Shown: positions 25,701 through 38,171, numbered from the stretch's first letter. The stretch: DNA of 64,000 bases from Axinella damicornis (GCA_963931865.1 OZ007515.1:2508511-2572510), one strand, 5' to 3'. Program-made: numbers and translations. The notes: generated by a model from the letters alone, not told the origin.

Positions 25701-26515
25701 GCAAGTTTCAGTTACAAATGTAGCTACTTGATTTGATTTGTAAATGTGACGCGGACAAACAATATAAATATGGCAATATAGTTTTGCATGTATCTAGCTA
25801 TGCCTGCATAATTTAGCTAAGGTTACGTACATGCAGAAGGTAGAAGTACTATGCAAGAGGAACCAGTTAATTACGAACAGTGCATGTGCATGAGCCACTG
25901 TGAGGCACAAAGGCATTATAGAAGCTACGTGGTCAAACAAACAATTGGTTGAACTGTGACCTTGTGATTTCTTTTGAGTTTGCAAAATGCCAGATGGTAA
26001 AATAAACTTGAGTATGCTGCATATCAATGATGATGGACACCAGACATGCAAAGATGCCAGTGAAGAGATCTTTCAAAGCTGTACTGAGGATTTCAGGTTG
26101 CTTGTCCCAGATCCATTCAAGAAATTAGCGCTTGCGCATACGTATGGCCATGGAAACTGCCTTTGTACTTGAAGTCTATTAGCTAGCTGGGAATTGCTGT
26201 GTTCGTTCGAACGATTGTGCATTCGTTTACGGTACGCACTCCCTCACCAGTGCACATGCACCGAAAATTTGAAATGGATCTTGGACAAGTAACCTGAAAT
26301 CCTCTGCATGGGTTACACCTCTGCATGGGTTACACCTCTGCATGGGTTACAAGTGGGCATGGAACAGGGTATGCAATCTAAGGTTATAAATACCCATATT
26401 TGTTGTCATGTATTTGTGACATAATATTAGCTATATAGCTAGCTGCATCTTAAATTTTGTGTTTTGATGTTTCACAGTTCATAAACCGCTGGGAGCTACA
26501 TATGCGTACAGATTG
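22790..26515. other. gene-poor AT-rich intergenic stretch
   Basis: No gene was recognised. It contains a 46-bp perfect palindrome (22933-22978), a worn inverted-repeat element (23775-23812) and a triple 17-bp repeat around CTCTGCATGGGTTACAC (26306-26350). The open frames here lack family features, and their composition resembles the surrounding DNA. Confidence 0.5.
22933..22978. repeat. perfect 46-bp palindrome
   Basis: The left half ATCAAAATCCAATCAGTTAA plus ATC is followed, with no spacer, by its exact complement. It lies 144 bases after the stop of the fucosyltransferase-like gene. Confidence 0.95.
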
Positions 26516-29500
26516 ATGATGGCAGACCAGACTAAAGTGCTAGTGAAGAGATCCTTTGAAGTCATAGCTGTGTGTGTGGTGATTGCTGTAGTATGGGGAC
26601 TGACGTTACTACCTGCTGTGTTCTACTACCTACCCCAGGTTAGAAGATAATATTATGTAAATAGTCAGTATATACCTGAGGTCACAGGTGTACGTATTAC
26701 ATATTTAAATAGGTATCAGAAACGCGGTAGCGTTCTCTATCTAGGGATGGCCAAGGAAATTTCATATACCATACTGATGCAAATGGCCAAAGAAGCTACA
26801 ACCTCCCAATGACATGCCAGCAGTTCACAAAAACACTCGCAAACGTACTTCAGAGTACGCGGGAGTCGATAATCAAGTCGCTGAAAAAGTCTGATTTCGT
26901 CATCTTCTTCTTTCTGTCAAGGATAGCTTACCAACTAAACCACTTCTTGAGCTAATTTATGCACAGGACAACACCGCTATCGCCGTAGTACTCGCCATGA
27001 CCTCTTTTGTCTGCAAACTGGCAAGACCAGCGGTTTTGGCTAGCTACACCATTTTGAGGCAACCAGAGGCCACTCGTTTTGGCTGCCAATTGTGCATGCG
27101 CAGTTCATATGCAAACGTATGATGTGTTCTTTACTTGTGATGGCTGTGTTTGAGACACTTACTGAATCCTTGTCCTGTCATCTGGTGGCTCACTTCCGCT
27201 GAGAGGAAATTCTACCAACCTGTTCTTGTCAAGATCCATTGTGGCTATGCCATCATGGGGGCGTGGTTTTCTTTTCATGACGTAGCTACAGTGCAGAACA
27301 TGTACCAATACTGACCAGAACTGTGAGTGAGGCTGGAGTGTTTTGAACTTAATTACTTGGAGCCCCATTGCAAGTACGTGACTTATATTTATGACTGTCA
27401 TCGAGCTCTGAAGGGTGAATGCCCCACCCTCTACCAAAGACAATTCAAAAATTTGATCGCAAGAGCAACATCTAGATGGAAAGAGAATGAAGCATCAAAG
27501 TCTGCTCAATGCCCAGCAGGTCTACGTCCATCACTGCCATCATGAGAGACTGTCATAGCTTTCCTTTGTTGACATGGTGATTAGGTAACAACACCTCAAA
27601 ATCTCACATCAGGGCATACATCCAGTACCCCCATACCCTTACGCTGATGTTGCACATACAATGGCTAATAGCTAAGCTTCGCATTTCATGCGCTTCAAAA
27701 AGTGCACAAACTAGAGGCAAAAATGTTTATCAAAATTTCCATGTCATAATTTATTCTACCTCTCGAAAAACCTAAGAAACAAGGGAAAATGCCATTAACC
27801 AGCCTCAGTCTCATCCCGTCCCTACATTTTATAATGGGATGGGACTGAGGCTGGTTAATAGCATTTCTCCTTAGGTTTTTCGAGAGGTGGAACATGACAT
27901 GCCATCACTAATTAGAAATTTTTTGCCTCTAGTATATAGCTGTCTAATGCACTTGCACTCTAGTATTAGCGTTCCTCTTCTATGTCCAGCAGGCAGTTGA
28001 AGAAATTAATGGAACAAGCAACATTCCCACCAACATGACCTCCTGCTCGGCTGAGGCATACTTGGGCAGTACCTGTAGGGATGAACTTCTCTCCTATCAC
28101 GGCTGCATTGGTCACTCGGATGGAAGTGAAAACATCGCTATCCCTTCAGGAAACCAGGAACAGAAGGAGTTTAGTATTAAACGACTGTTATTTGGGTTGG
28201 AATTTCTGGACCCAAGTCCAGAATGCTTTCAAGCAGCAAAGCCATTCCTTTGTCTGTACCAGTTTGGGCTGTGCAGCAGCAGTGGAGTTATTCTGCCATC
28301 AGCCAGGGAGTGCAGAAGAGTAGCGAATGATGTGTGTGCAATGGAATGGCAGACGGCAATACCTCTGTTGGGTAATCAGCTTCCCCAGTGTGAATCACTG
28401 CCAAACACATCACTAGAGCATAACAGTTGTTTTGGTAAGTTGTATCTACAGAAGGAGAGTGCCAGTGAGTGAGTGTGGGTGCTGAGAGAGAAAGAGAGAG
28501 GGATTGAGTTGAACAGAACTTCCATAATTTGCAGGGGCTGCACTCGGATCAGGGTTACCTCCAGTTGCTGACTCGGGACAGAGCTTCAACAACACCAATC
28601 TTACCATTGCTTGCAGTGTGGACTTCTACCTGGACTCTGATGCATGCCAACCACGGTGTGGTCAGTGGAAAGCACATTCTGACAGCATCGTGATAATAAC
28701 AGAGGCTGTGTTGGGTGTGACAGCAGCTGTTGGAACTATTGCAGCCATCGTGTTTCTGGTTATTTCTTGTGTTCGCTACAAACAACTGTGAGTTGTAGTA
28801 GCTAGTAAAGAACGTTCATAAACCTTTGCACATAGACTGCTATGTACCCCATACCAGGAGCCCATAACGAGAAGGAGCGTCCAACTATACCAGAACAAGT
28901 CTGCTCTGTGTGTGGCAAGTGGGACTCCGTACTGTGAAGTTTATTCACGAACCAGAATCCGACCCAATTAACACCTACTTAGGAAGCCCCTTCCCCCTCC
29001 CCCATGCGCATGCACAGGTTCTTGTTACATAAAGAGGTTCCAAATAAGGGCACGATTAGGGTGCCGCAGTTATGTTCTGTGGCTGTTATTCTCGTTATGG
29101 GCTCCTGCCAATAAAATTTGGAATGTGATTGTTTATTGCTTTGCTGTACTTGTGCTACACTTCGCTTTGCAGGCTCAAGTTCCCCTCTGTATTTATTGTG
29201 TATCAGACCATCCCTCTGCTTGTGCTTGGAATATTCTTGCTCATTGGATACACTGACAGGGACGGGTTGTTCTGTAGCTCACCCAACACACTGGAAAGTC
29301 TAGAGAATCCGTCGATCTTCTGTACCATTACAGGTAGACCAGCTATGAATTCAGCTTTGGTTTCGGTCCATTAGCTAACTGCATATTATTTTGTTTGAAC
29401 TCTTACAGGTGTTATGTTTGTCTACGTTTCAATGCAGCTGGCATTGTGGTGGCTCTTCCATATTATTGTGATCTTCTCTGGAATTGTATTCCCATTCCGA

Positions 29501-30260
29501 ACAAGAACCATCCAGGCAGCTGGCCGATGTAGACATGTCCATATATCAATGGTCGTAATAGGGCTGGCTGTGCCGTGTGTTCCTGTCATTGTCTCACTTG
29601 TGAAGGGAGGACATGCCTCACTAAGTCCATCTATCCTATGTTCACCAAAGGATGGAGCAGCTGCCTTCTACCCCCTTGTTCTACCAATCAGTGTCTTACT
29701 TGCCACTGGGATTTCCTTGCTTGTTCTCATGTTTGTGAAGATTGCAAAGGTATACATGTGCCACCTATATACGTAACTATTTATACATGTACATCTTTGA
29801 CTTCATGATGTCAAAGTCTCCTAGATCATTGATAACATTTGCTTCATTTTAGGTCACCGGTTTCCGAAAGAAAACCAAGGTAGTCGAAATTAAGGTTCTA
29901 ATCATCCTGGGGTACTTCATCTTGTTTGGTGTCAGTGCATTAACAACCTTTGGTGTGACTTCACGGAATGGCCAAAACTTCAGGAGAGAATTAGTATCTT
30001 ACTTTCTGTGTGAGAGCACTGGTACAAGCGATGGCAAAGTGTGTTCTAGAATGGGGTTCGAGCAGTTTTCAACTCCTATACCAATCGCTCTGACACTACA
30101 CCTTTTTGGATTGTACCCAGTAGTAAATCTTATCTACGCAGTGCAAATCCAAGAATTAAAGCGCAAATTTAAGACGATGACATGCAAATTTTCACAGTTT
30201 TCAAACCCGAAACTCTCCCAACCGTCAAAGACTCAGACCACCAGGGCAGATGCAGTGTAA
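26516..30260 (+). CDS. Frizzled-class seven-transmembrane receptor, copy A
   Basis: Six exons read by hand: 26516-26638, 27990-28434, 28535-28787, 29173-29333, 29409-29749 and 29853-30260. All introns are GT-AG and the phases agree, giving 576 residues. Exon 1 encodes a hydrophobic signal or anchor (VIAVCVVIAVVWGLTLLP). Exon 2 encodes a Frizzled-type cysteine-rich domain (KPFLCLYQFGLC, CRRVANDVCAMEW, LPQCESLP). Exon 3 adds a linker with N-glycosylation sites and TM1, exon 4 TM2, exon 5 TM3-5 (including QLALWWLFHI, the counterpart of the Frizzled SIWWVIL segment) and exon 6 TM6-7. The cytoplasmic tail is short and basic, and no Lys-Thr-x3-Trp Dishevelled-binding motif is visible. A Wnt or other lipid-type ligand is possible but unproven. 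Intron 1 carries a 224-bp MITE and intron 3 a foldback element. Confidence 0.85.
27710..27933. mobile_element. MITE with ACTAGAGGCAAAAA ends in receptor A intron 1
   Basis: Left end ACTAGAGGCAAAAATG and right end TTTTTTGCCTCTAGT are complementary. The inner arms also pair (CATTAACCAGCCTCAGTC against GACTGAGGCTGGTTAAT), so most of the 224 bp folds on itself. Confidence 0.85.
28855..29107. mobile_element. CAGGAGCCCATAA foldback element, copy 1 (receptor A intron 3)
   Basis: CAGGAGCCCATAACGAGAAG at the left pairs with CGTTATGGGCTCCTG at the right. A related copy lies at 60206-60382 in the F-box gene and shares the interior CCAAATAAGGGCA. Confidence 0.75.
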
Positions 30261-31437
30261 CACTACCAAGACAACATACATAATTATATAGCTGTATGAA
30301 ATTGTGCCTTTTAATTTGTGCACGCAGTATATATATCACTGTAAAAAGACCAGGGTTGTTATAACTGAGCTTGGTTACAGCAGTTGCAATTAGATAGCAG
30401 ATCAAAGCAGGTATATATGTACCTGCTTTTAGGGGATACTTTGTTAACAAGCATGGGGACAGAAAAAGGTGACAAACAAGTGGACCCATTTATGACAAGC
30501 ATTCAAGTGGCCTCTCATGCATTAGCCAATGTTCGAAGCTATTGAAGGACACTTCGGTAACAAACAGACACATTGTAAGCTTTTATTGGACAATTTGGTA
30601 ACAAGCAGATACACATTTTTAATGAACACTTTGGAAACCTGCAGGTATATATATACATTGTATGAATCAATGAGTACCATGACCTTAATCCATATCACTC
30701 TTGAGCTGCATTGGATATCATTTTAGAATGCATGCTTTCCAATTGTAAGGTTAACTAGCTAAGCTCAGTTAAAACAACCCTGGTCCTTTTAGTGTAGAGA
30801 GTATTTACTATTTAGAACGTGTACCTATTTAGGCCTTTTTTCTGCTGTAACAATTAAGACCTCACACTTTATATGACTGCCATTTTGGTGCTAGAGTTGT
30901 ATTAGCTATATAGTTGATCAGATAGCTAGCTAGCTGTGAACCTATTTTGGGTTGACTCTCTTCTGCATGTTTTTCAAACCAAGACTGTCAGATTCCACCA
31001 CAAATATTGATGGTGAGTTTCATGCAGTGAGCCTACGTACTTTGGTACCTAGCTGTGTCTTCACACTCAGTATATATATTATAGGGAAAATGGTGTGTGT
31101 GTGTGTGTGTACGTGGCGGGGGGTGTATACAGAGACAATGTAATTTTTGTCAACTGCAACATCAAATTTCGTGAGAACAAGCGCACGATGTAGGGAATGT
31201 CATGACACAAGGGAAGCAGCATGCATACAAAAGAATGTTTGATGGAAGCACACTTCTGGCCCTGTCATGCAAGTCGACTACATTTTCAACATGGTTTCCT
31301 GAACCCATGCAGACCTGAGTTTGAAGCTATGTCAAGATGGGCACGGAACTGCATGAAGCTGCTACGGTGACAATTTGAACAGTGTGTAGGAACTACAGAT
31401 TCCAAGTAGCTATATAGTCAGCTAGTACGTCATCTCA

Positions 31438-31468
31438 TAGCCTCGTTCCCAGGCTGCGAACGAGGCTA
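31438..31468. repeat. minimal TAGYCTCG hairpin
   Basis: TAGCCTCGTTCCCAGGCT is followed directly by GCGAACGAGGCTA. Confidence 0.7.
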
Positions 31469-31661
31469 GTCATCTGTTGGTAAGAGGTGAAGTGAGGTGG
31501 ACCAGTGACAACAATAATGACCACTTCTTAGACCCATGGCCACTAGTGTGTAGCTATAGATCACCATATACAGTTCACCACCAGGGTTCAATCTAGGATT
31601 TTGAGTTTGGGGGAGAAGGTCTTGAGAATGACGGTGGATGGGGGATTGCGGCCGCAGGCAA

Positions 31662-31930
31662 TTTGTAGGGGGGTCTGGGGGCATGCCCCCCCCCCCCCAG
31701 AAAATTTAGGAATTTTGAGCCTTCTCAGAGTGGTTCTGAGGCACTCTGAGACAAAATTGAGGTCATAGTGTCCAATGTGTATGCATGTGACAGTCATGCT
31801 AGACTTCCTCCTGGCAGACCTTTGGCAACTTACAGAGACGCAATTTGTAGGGGGGTCTGGGGGCATGCCCCCCAGAAAATTTTGGAATTTTGAGCCTTCT
31901 GAGAGTGGTTCTGAGGCACTCTGAGACATA
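31662..31930. repeat. tandem pair of segments of about 100 bp
   Basis: CAATTTGTAGGGGGGTCTGG through GGTTCTGAGGCACTCTGAGA occurs twice, 177 bases apart. One copy has an expanded C run (CCCCCCCCCCCCCC). Confidence 0.8.
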
Positions 31931-32442
31931 GTATGGAAAATTAATGCTATAGATGCAGTGTAACATGAGACGGTACAAAGCACACAGGTGTAGCTACATG
32001 CTGCAGTTCCTGACACTACTTTTACTGAATTAATTAGAAATTTTGGGGGGGAAGCTGGCGTGTTTGGGGGGGAATCCCCCCCCAGTAGATAAAACCCTGA
32101 CCACCACAATACAAAGATAGAAGGGTTGCCAATCTAAAGACATAATATCACTTGCGGCTGTTATGTTGAGTTACAAGGAGACAGAAATCTTACAATAAGA
32201 ATCAGTGATAGGAACGCTAGAAGTGCAGTTGCATGCATTCCTAGAAAGTTGCCTATAATAGGCGTACTTTCATAATGCTGAAGTAGACGCGAGTTTCTCC
32301 ATACCCGACCAGCATTCGATCAACTAATTCAGCCACACCTTTTGCTCACACCACCAGAACTCTTCTGTAATTCAATCATGAAACACATTACATGTATATA
32401 CCAGAGATGTCCGTACAGTTCAGTCCATGTCACTTTAAATTA

Positions 32443-32538
32443 GTCTTGTTCCCAGACCGTATATCCAGCGTGTGTATTGCTTCTAGTATACTAAAAGTGA
32501 TCCGTGCTGGGGTTAGTTGGGTCTGGGAACGAGACTAA
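32443..32538. repeat. TAGYCTCG-type element in GT92 copy A 3' flank
   Basis: Ends TAGTCTTGTTCCCAGACC and GGTCTGGGAACGAGACTA match. The same element sits at the equivalent place (37951-38046) behind GT92 copy B, so it was present before the gene duplication. Confidence 0.8.
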
Positions 32539-32664
32539 TGTCTTTTTTAAGCATACTCCATAAGTAATCTAGCTGTGTTGTGCTGTATATAATATACTAG
32601 TGCACTTTGCTTACTGGATTACAAGCCCTGTATTATCTTCGCTAGCTATTTTCTGGTGTCCAAA

Positions 32665-32670
32665 TTTATT
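32665..32670 (-). terminator. AATAAA polyadenylation signal of GT92 copy A
   Basis: The minus strand reads AATAAA about 56 bases after the stop codon. The same site is kept at 38172-38177 in copy B. Confidence 0.55.
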
Positions 32671-32725
32671 ATGAAAATAAAAACACAGTGCCAAGACAAC
32701 CTATAGCGAGCTATCAGTTTATACT

Positions 32726-34236
32726 TCAAGAGCAAAATTGATGTCCCATGGCCTCCACCAAAGGTGCCTGGTACTTCAGTGCTGATGGTTCATACTTACT
32801 TTTCTTGTCAGTGCATTCATTGGCCGGAACTGTGTTCCGATAGTGGGCGTTGACAGCAACAGAGTGGGGCACTTTATACTCGACTCCTCTAGTTGCCTGA
32901 CAGATCCAATGAATCTCCATGCCAACTATGACCTCTGTTTGCATGATGTACTTGGAACGGCATGAAAAGTGATTGTCATCACAGTAGCACCGGACCTGAT
33001 TGGTCCTCTGAAAGTATTTCGGAAGAGTGACTTGTTTGCACGGCATGCTGGCATAGTGTGCATTGCTACCACTCACATAAAAGCAATTCCTGAAGCGGTA
33101 GCTGTGGTACCGGTGATTGTCCTGCCCTCCAATAGAATCCACCAACTCAAGCCAACTTCGGTGCTTCAAGGGCAAGAGCACTTCATCCAGGTCCACCACT
33201 GCTAGATCTTTACTCTGTCCATATTCCTGTACAGGCAGTCATGCATTGTCAGTATCTGTCCATGATAGTGGAGAGGGTCCCACTTCTTTAATTTCCTCCA
33301 CTTTACTAACTGCAGAACACCATGTTTGGAGTAGTGGTGGAGTAAGAACTGTAATGCATCTTCCTTCATCTCCATCACATACATGGTGATGATCTCTGCT
33401 CCCAGCACCCGATTCATTTCAATGAACTCTACTATCTGTTGCAAGTCCATTGTCTGCCCATAGACAGGACTTTGGAGACACACACCAAACTTTTTTTTCT
33501 CCGAAATTTGTGGCAGCTGACGATTGCGCACAGGAATGTTACCAGAAGTTCCAACACAGTCTGGACTGCGGCTGAGAGCAACAAATAGAGGTATCTCCTT
33601 ATCAGTGCAGTCCACAGATTCACACTTCAATCCACACACATAACTCAATGAGGTTGCTCGGTAGCCAGGTTTGTCATTTGCACTACTGCAAGATCTTACC
33701 TGCTCGGCCTCTTCTCCGAAACACACTGTTGACTCGGTGCTGCTTGTAGGGTAAGTATAAAGGCAATAGAGGTGGAGGTCCTTCAGTGACTTCATGTGGT
33801 AACCAAAGACAACTACTGCAGGGTGTCCCCTAATGGTACCTTTCCCAGCAGGTACGTCAATCCTTCTGTCGTAGTAAGCCGAAAAGAAGTTAGTGTCGTA
33901 CTCTGCACTGAAATTGCCAGTGTCCTGCAGGGAGGTCCATGATAGTGAATCCATACTGGCGGAAGTCTTGTCCACCGCAAGCGGTGCTTGTGTGACGCCG
34001 TATCCTGTACGAGTGCTGAGTGGCGTCTCAGTCACATTAGTTTCTGATGATCGCAAGAGCTTCGTGAATGTCGTCATCACATCATGGCTGCTCAGGGTCG
34101 GGCGCGGCAGACTCTCCGGGCTGGCCCAGAGTAACCACACCGATACGATCAACAGCGTGCAGCACGCTAGGGCTATAAAGCCACAACGCACACTAGACAA
34201 TTCGGATTTCACCAGCGTTCTCAGGCTCCTCCCCAT
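32726..34236 (-). pseudogene. GT92 glycosyltransferase, copy A, broken by a frameshift
   Basis: The frame starts at ATG 34236 and runs through the short cytoplasmic tip, a membrane anchor (CGFIALACCTLLIVSVWLLW) and the first part of the GT92 domain (PF01697). It then stops at 33202, just after the segment DCLYRNMDRVK. The second half, containing the acidic DLDE motif, continues in another frame to 32726. Copy B differs here by one base (AAGTACCTAG against AAGATCTAG), so the break is a one-base deletion plus a substitution. The two copies are otherwise well above 90% alike. Copy A lacks the duplicated stem segment of copy B. It could be a recent pseudogene, an allele-specific lesion or a sequencing error. 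Confidence 0.8.
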
Positions 34237-34345
34237 CGCATACTGTAGCTACATAAAACGCGTGTGGGTCTGGCCCCGCGACTAATAATATAGCGCTATA
34301 AATCGCTCAACTCTCACGATAAGCGGTTCGAGGGTGCCATTATCT

Positions 34346-34422
34346 TAGTCTCGCGAGCCAGACGTTCGCGGCGCGCGCCGCCCTCCCTTCCGCGCGCCAC
34401 GAACGTCTGGCCCGCGAGACTA
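34346..34422. repeat. TAGTCTCGCG hairpin, GC-rich
   Basis: TAGTCTCGCGAGCCAGACGT pairs with ACGTCTGGCCCGCGAGACTA around GGCGCGCGCCGCCC. It lies about 110 bases upstream of GT92 copy A. Confidence 0.8.
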
Positions 34423-34589
34423 CCATTATCTTGGGTGTTCTAGCAAGGCACACAATGGGAAAGTACGGCTAAATATGAAGTCTCTGGGTGGAAAGGCGTC
34501 AGATTCTGAACATTTTGTGATCATATCATTATGACTGCCAGGCTGGAAGCAAGAGTGAGTCAAACCCCTTTGGTTTGGAGCTATGGCAG

Positions 34590-34700
34590 ACCTCTCTCAA
34601 CTCTCACGATCCCACGGCACCGTGAGACTCACGATTTCAGCCCTGCTCTCACGATGATGTCCTCGTTTCTCACGGTCGGCTGATCTACAAAAAAATGTTC
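34590..34700. repeat. CTCTCAACTCTCACGATCCC repeat, copy 1
   Basis: A block of about 110 bp (CTCTCACGATCCCA ... GAGACTCACGATTTCAGCCC ... TCTCACGGTCGGCTGATC) recurs at 39888-39980 and 40146-40260. It lies upstream of each GT92 gene and may have spread with the gene duplication. Confidence 0.7.
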
Positions 34701-34796
34701 AAACTTTCTGTGCTCATGTGCGAGGGAGTAGCTAGATAAATTTATATAGACTTCTGCGTGTTAGGTATGCAATCAAGGCAGCGGTAGCGAATTGGG

Positions 34797-36012
34797 CTCA
34801 TTTCACCTACTCTCATTTTGCCTACTCCCATTTCGCCTACTAAAGATCAATGTGTGTCATTTCGCCTACTCATAAATTTTTTTTATTTATCAGATACGTA
34901 CACTTGATGCATGAAAGCTCAAATCTGAAAGCACCACAACTTGGGTGAAGTCCTGGCTCAGCTCTTCTGCCTTCTCCCAAAGGTCATCTGATTCTGCCTT
35001 CTCCCAAAGGTCATCAAGATTTCTTGACCCGGTGTCATGGGGAATTTGGCACCCCCGATTTATGGCACCCCCATGCTAAATACCCTAGGGAAATTGGAAC
35101 CCCCAAGCAAAATACGCTGAGGGAATTTGGCACCCCGCGGTGCACCCCTTGGGGAATTTGGCATCCCGTTACGATACAGCTGAACATATACCAGCGAATC
35201 AGCATTGCTGAACCTGTAGTGACCTTATCTGAAGGTGTCAGTGTATTTAAAGAAGCTTGCAATGCGCTACTGGTCACAATAACAGAGGATGGCGGAGATC
35301 GAACTTGGAACGGCGGACGGTTCGGATGAGATCAAGGTCTACGATGAAGTGCAAGACTACAATGTATTTAGCCAGCGGAAGATACCCCTACCCTTAAAAA
35401 TGAGTAGGTGTGTTCTTGAAGTTGTTTTCACCTGATACAGTTCACACCGCATCCTTCGGAGGGGATGTAAAGCCATCGGTCCCGGGGTACTGGTTAATAT
35501 TAGCATTCATGCTATTCCAGTTACCTCGTTAGCCACTCTACATGGTGGTTTCTCATAAAATAAAATAAATAAATAAATAAATAAATAAATACTTGACACC
35601 GACGAAAAATTTACGTGGGGTGCCATATTCCCTAGGGAATAATGCGTGAGGGTGCCATATTCCCTGTTGCATGGGGGGTGCCAAAATCCCTGAGGGGGTA
35701 CAAGTATCCCTAGGGAATTTGGCATGGGGGTGCCAAATTCTCGGGGGTGCCAGATTCCCTGCAGCTCTGACTACGGCGGAGTGTCACCCCCTTGAGATAT
35801 AGTCTCGCGGGGACAGACCCACACGGAAGGGAGGGTCTGGAACAGTTGCAACAACACTCTTGTTCTGCGCAGTCAGCACGTAGACCATTGTTCAAGTACC
35901 TGTTAACCGCCACTGATACTCGTGTAGTACAAGGTGACCGGTGTGAACTGATTTGCTTGAACCCACGAAGCGCTACTGCGGGCTAGTCTCATTTCGCCTA
36001 CTCTCATTTTGC
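34797..36012. mobile_element. foldback-type complex with tandem-repeat arms
   Basis: The segment is bounded by repeats of CATTTCGCCTACT (34797-34873 and 35985-36012). Inside, GGGAATTTGGCACCCC-like units occur several times at 35035-35170 in one orientation and at 35610-35760 in the opposite one. Arms built of short tandem repeats are typical of foldback transposons. The interior (35170-35600) includes a small open frame of unknown nature. Toward the right end, 35800-35980 resembles 40310-40550 in inverted orientation. Confidence 0.6.
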
Positions 36013-36039
36013 AGCAGCATGAAAACTTGCACATGAGGA

Positions 36040-36705
36040 TGATGTATGTGATGGAGATGAAGGAAGATGTGTTACAGTTCTTACTCCACCACTACTCCAA
36101 ACATGGTCTTCTGCAGTTAGTATTTAAAGTGGGGGAAATTAAAGAAGTGGGACTCTCTCCACTATTATGGACAGATACTGACAATGCATGACTGCCTGTA
36201 CAGGAATATGGACAGAGTAAAGTACCTAGCAGTGGTGGACCTGGATGAAGTGCTCTTGCCCTTGAAGCACCGAAGTTGGCTTGAGTTGGTGGATTCTATT
36301 GGAGGGCAGGACAATCACCGGTACCACAGTTATACCGCTTTGGGAATTGCTTTTATGTGAGTGGTAGCAATGCACACTATGCCAACATGCCGTGCAAACA
36401 AGTCACTCTTCCGAAATACTTTCAGAGGACCAATCAGGTCCGGTGCTACTGTGATGACAATCACTTTTCATACCGTTCCAAGTACATCATGCAAACAGAG
36501 GTCATATAGTTGACATGGAGATTCATGGGATCTGTCAGGCAACCACGAGTATAAAGTGCCCCACTCTGTTGCTGTCAACGCCCACTATCGGAACACAATT
36601 CCCAATGAATGCACTGACAAGGGAAGTAAGTATGAACCATCAGCGCTGCAGGTACTTGTGGTGGAGGCAATGGGACATCAATTTTGCTCCTCAAGTAAAA
36701 ACTGA
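36040..36705 (+). pseudogene. GT92 fragment C, inverted and truncated
   Basis: The stretch matches the second half of the GT92 gene, in the orientation opposite to copies A and B. It starts at YVMEMKED and includes MDRVKYLAVVDLDEVLLP and the C-terminal region. It has several small insertions and deletions that shift the frame (for example near 36125 and 36333) and lacks the N-terminal half. It starts beside a CATTTCGCCTACT repeat. Confidence 0.85.
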
Positions 36706-37740
36706 CAGCTTAGTATTATGAATTTATATGGAACATGAAATGAAGTAGCTGGACTGGTAATTTAAACAACCATAGCTCAGAAAATATTCAGTTGAGTCCT
36801 CTGTGCAAAAAATAACTATTGGGTTAAGCAGGTCAATGCATGGATGTGTACATAACCACTATAGCAGTCCTTCACCATGCAGACTGAAAGTTGAAGTCAT
36901 AGCTATGACCGAATAATTTAATTGTTATGGGACTGCAACTTAGCTAGCTATATGTGTTAGGTGGACAGCAAGCAGTGTTCCAGTACTCAGTACACGAAAG
37001 GTGCAACCTTGTCCCCAGACTGACTGGCTTTTTTTTTGTGGCATACTGTATGTTTATCTGGGGAGGAGCATGGCCTATTATATTCCCAGATGGGAACCTT
37101 ATCTACCTAGCTAGCTACATGTACCTGTTTGCCAGAAATGGTCTAAGTGAACAACTTTGGCTGTAAAGAATCACTTATAACTCTGAAGAGTTTCCTTCCC
37201 ACTAATGTTTCCCAACACCTTTCCCAGGTGTGCTAGTTAATCATTAAGCCTTACAAGATTCTGCCCGATCATTCGCTTCTGTTGTGTCAGCTTGGTCATG
37301 TGACTCTAATTTTGGGTTGTGCAAACTTCATATGTAGCTAGGCCTTGATGGATTAGTCTTTTTCCACATGGAAACTGCACTACTGGTAGCCGATGCAACT
37401 CGCAGGTAGCACAAGGTGAATAGTTTACAATTAACACACATGCCATGTGGTGACCATCTCAGTCGATTGAGTCGAAGCTAACAATGGTGGCCATGCAAAG
37501 GGAAGACAGATTGAAAGTATTACAATGCTACAGGCTGGCCTCAGCTGTACACTGTTCACCGACAACAGACCCTCCTTCACTGCTTGTGTGTGACAGATAC
37601 GAAGATCATTACCGCATCACCAGACTCTCCCGGAACTATCAGTGTCATCAGTTACTGGTGACTGTTTCATCATCAAGTTTTCTCTTGGTTTTATAAGTGG
37701 CAACTGGAGTAACTGGAGTACTTTTCAATGCTTGAATCTA
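36706..37740. other. spacer between GT92 fragment C and copy B
   Basis: No recognisable gene. The part 37216-37700 recurs at 56190-56880, where its last third is inverted. An open frame at 37484-37696 (MVAMQREDRLKVLQCYR...) lies in this shared part and could be a relic of a gene, but it resembles no known family. Confidence 0.5.
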
Positions 37741-37950
37741 ACTAGAAAGTTGCCTATAATTGGCGTACTTTCATGATGCTAAAGTAGACGCGAGTTTCTC
37801 CATACCCGACCAGCATTCGATCAACTAATTCAGCCACACCTTTTGCTCACACCACCAGAACTCATTTTTCCTTCTGTAATTCAATCATGGAACACATTAC
37901 ATGTACATACCAGAGATGTCCGTACAGTTCAGTCCATGTCTCTTTAGTCT

Positions 37951-38046
37951 TGTTCCCAGACCGTATATCCAGCGCGTGCATGTATTGCTTCTAGTATACT
38001 AAAAGTGATCCGTGCTGGGGTTAGTTGGGTCTGGGAACGAGACTAA
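37951..38046. repeat. TAGYCTCG-type element in GT92 copy B 3' flank
   Basis: It is the counterpart of the element at 32443-32538 and lies at the same distance from the stop codon. Confidence 0.8.
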
Positions 38047-38171
38047 TGTCTTTTTTAAGCATACTCCATAAGTAATCTATAGCTGTGTTGTGCTGTATGC
38101 ATACTAGTGCACTTTGCTTACTGGATTACAAGCCCTGTATTATCTTTGCTAGCTATTTTCTGGTGTCCAAA

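Larger units (their letters stand above)
30261..32664. other. intergenic between receptor A and the GT92 cluster
   Basis: No gene was recognised. It holds a (GT)n run near 31090, a minimal TAGYCTCG hairpin (31438-31468), a duplicated segment of about 100 bp (31662-31765 and 31839-31930) and a TAGYCTCG element at 32443-32538. The minus-strand open frame across 31588-32109 is a by-product of the duplicated segment and resembles no known protein. Confidence 0.5.

Noticed and set aside
25987..26172. Open frame MPDGKINLSMLHIND... as a gene
   Set aside because: It is short, has no homology signal and no supporting splice or promoter features.
31588..32109. Minus-strand open frame of 173 codons
   Set aside because: It spans a duplicated non-coding segment and C runs, and resembles no protein family.
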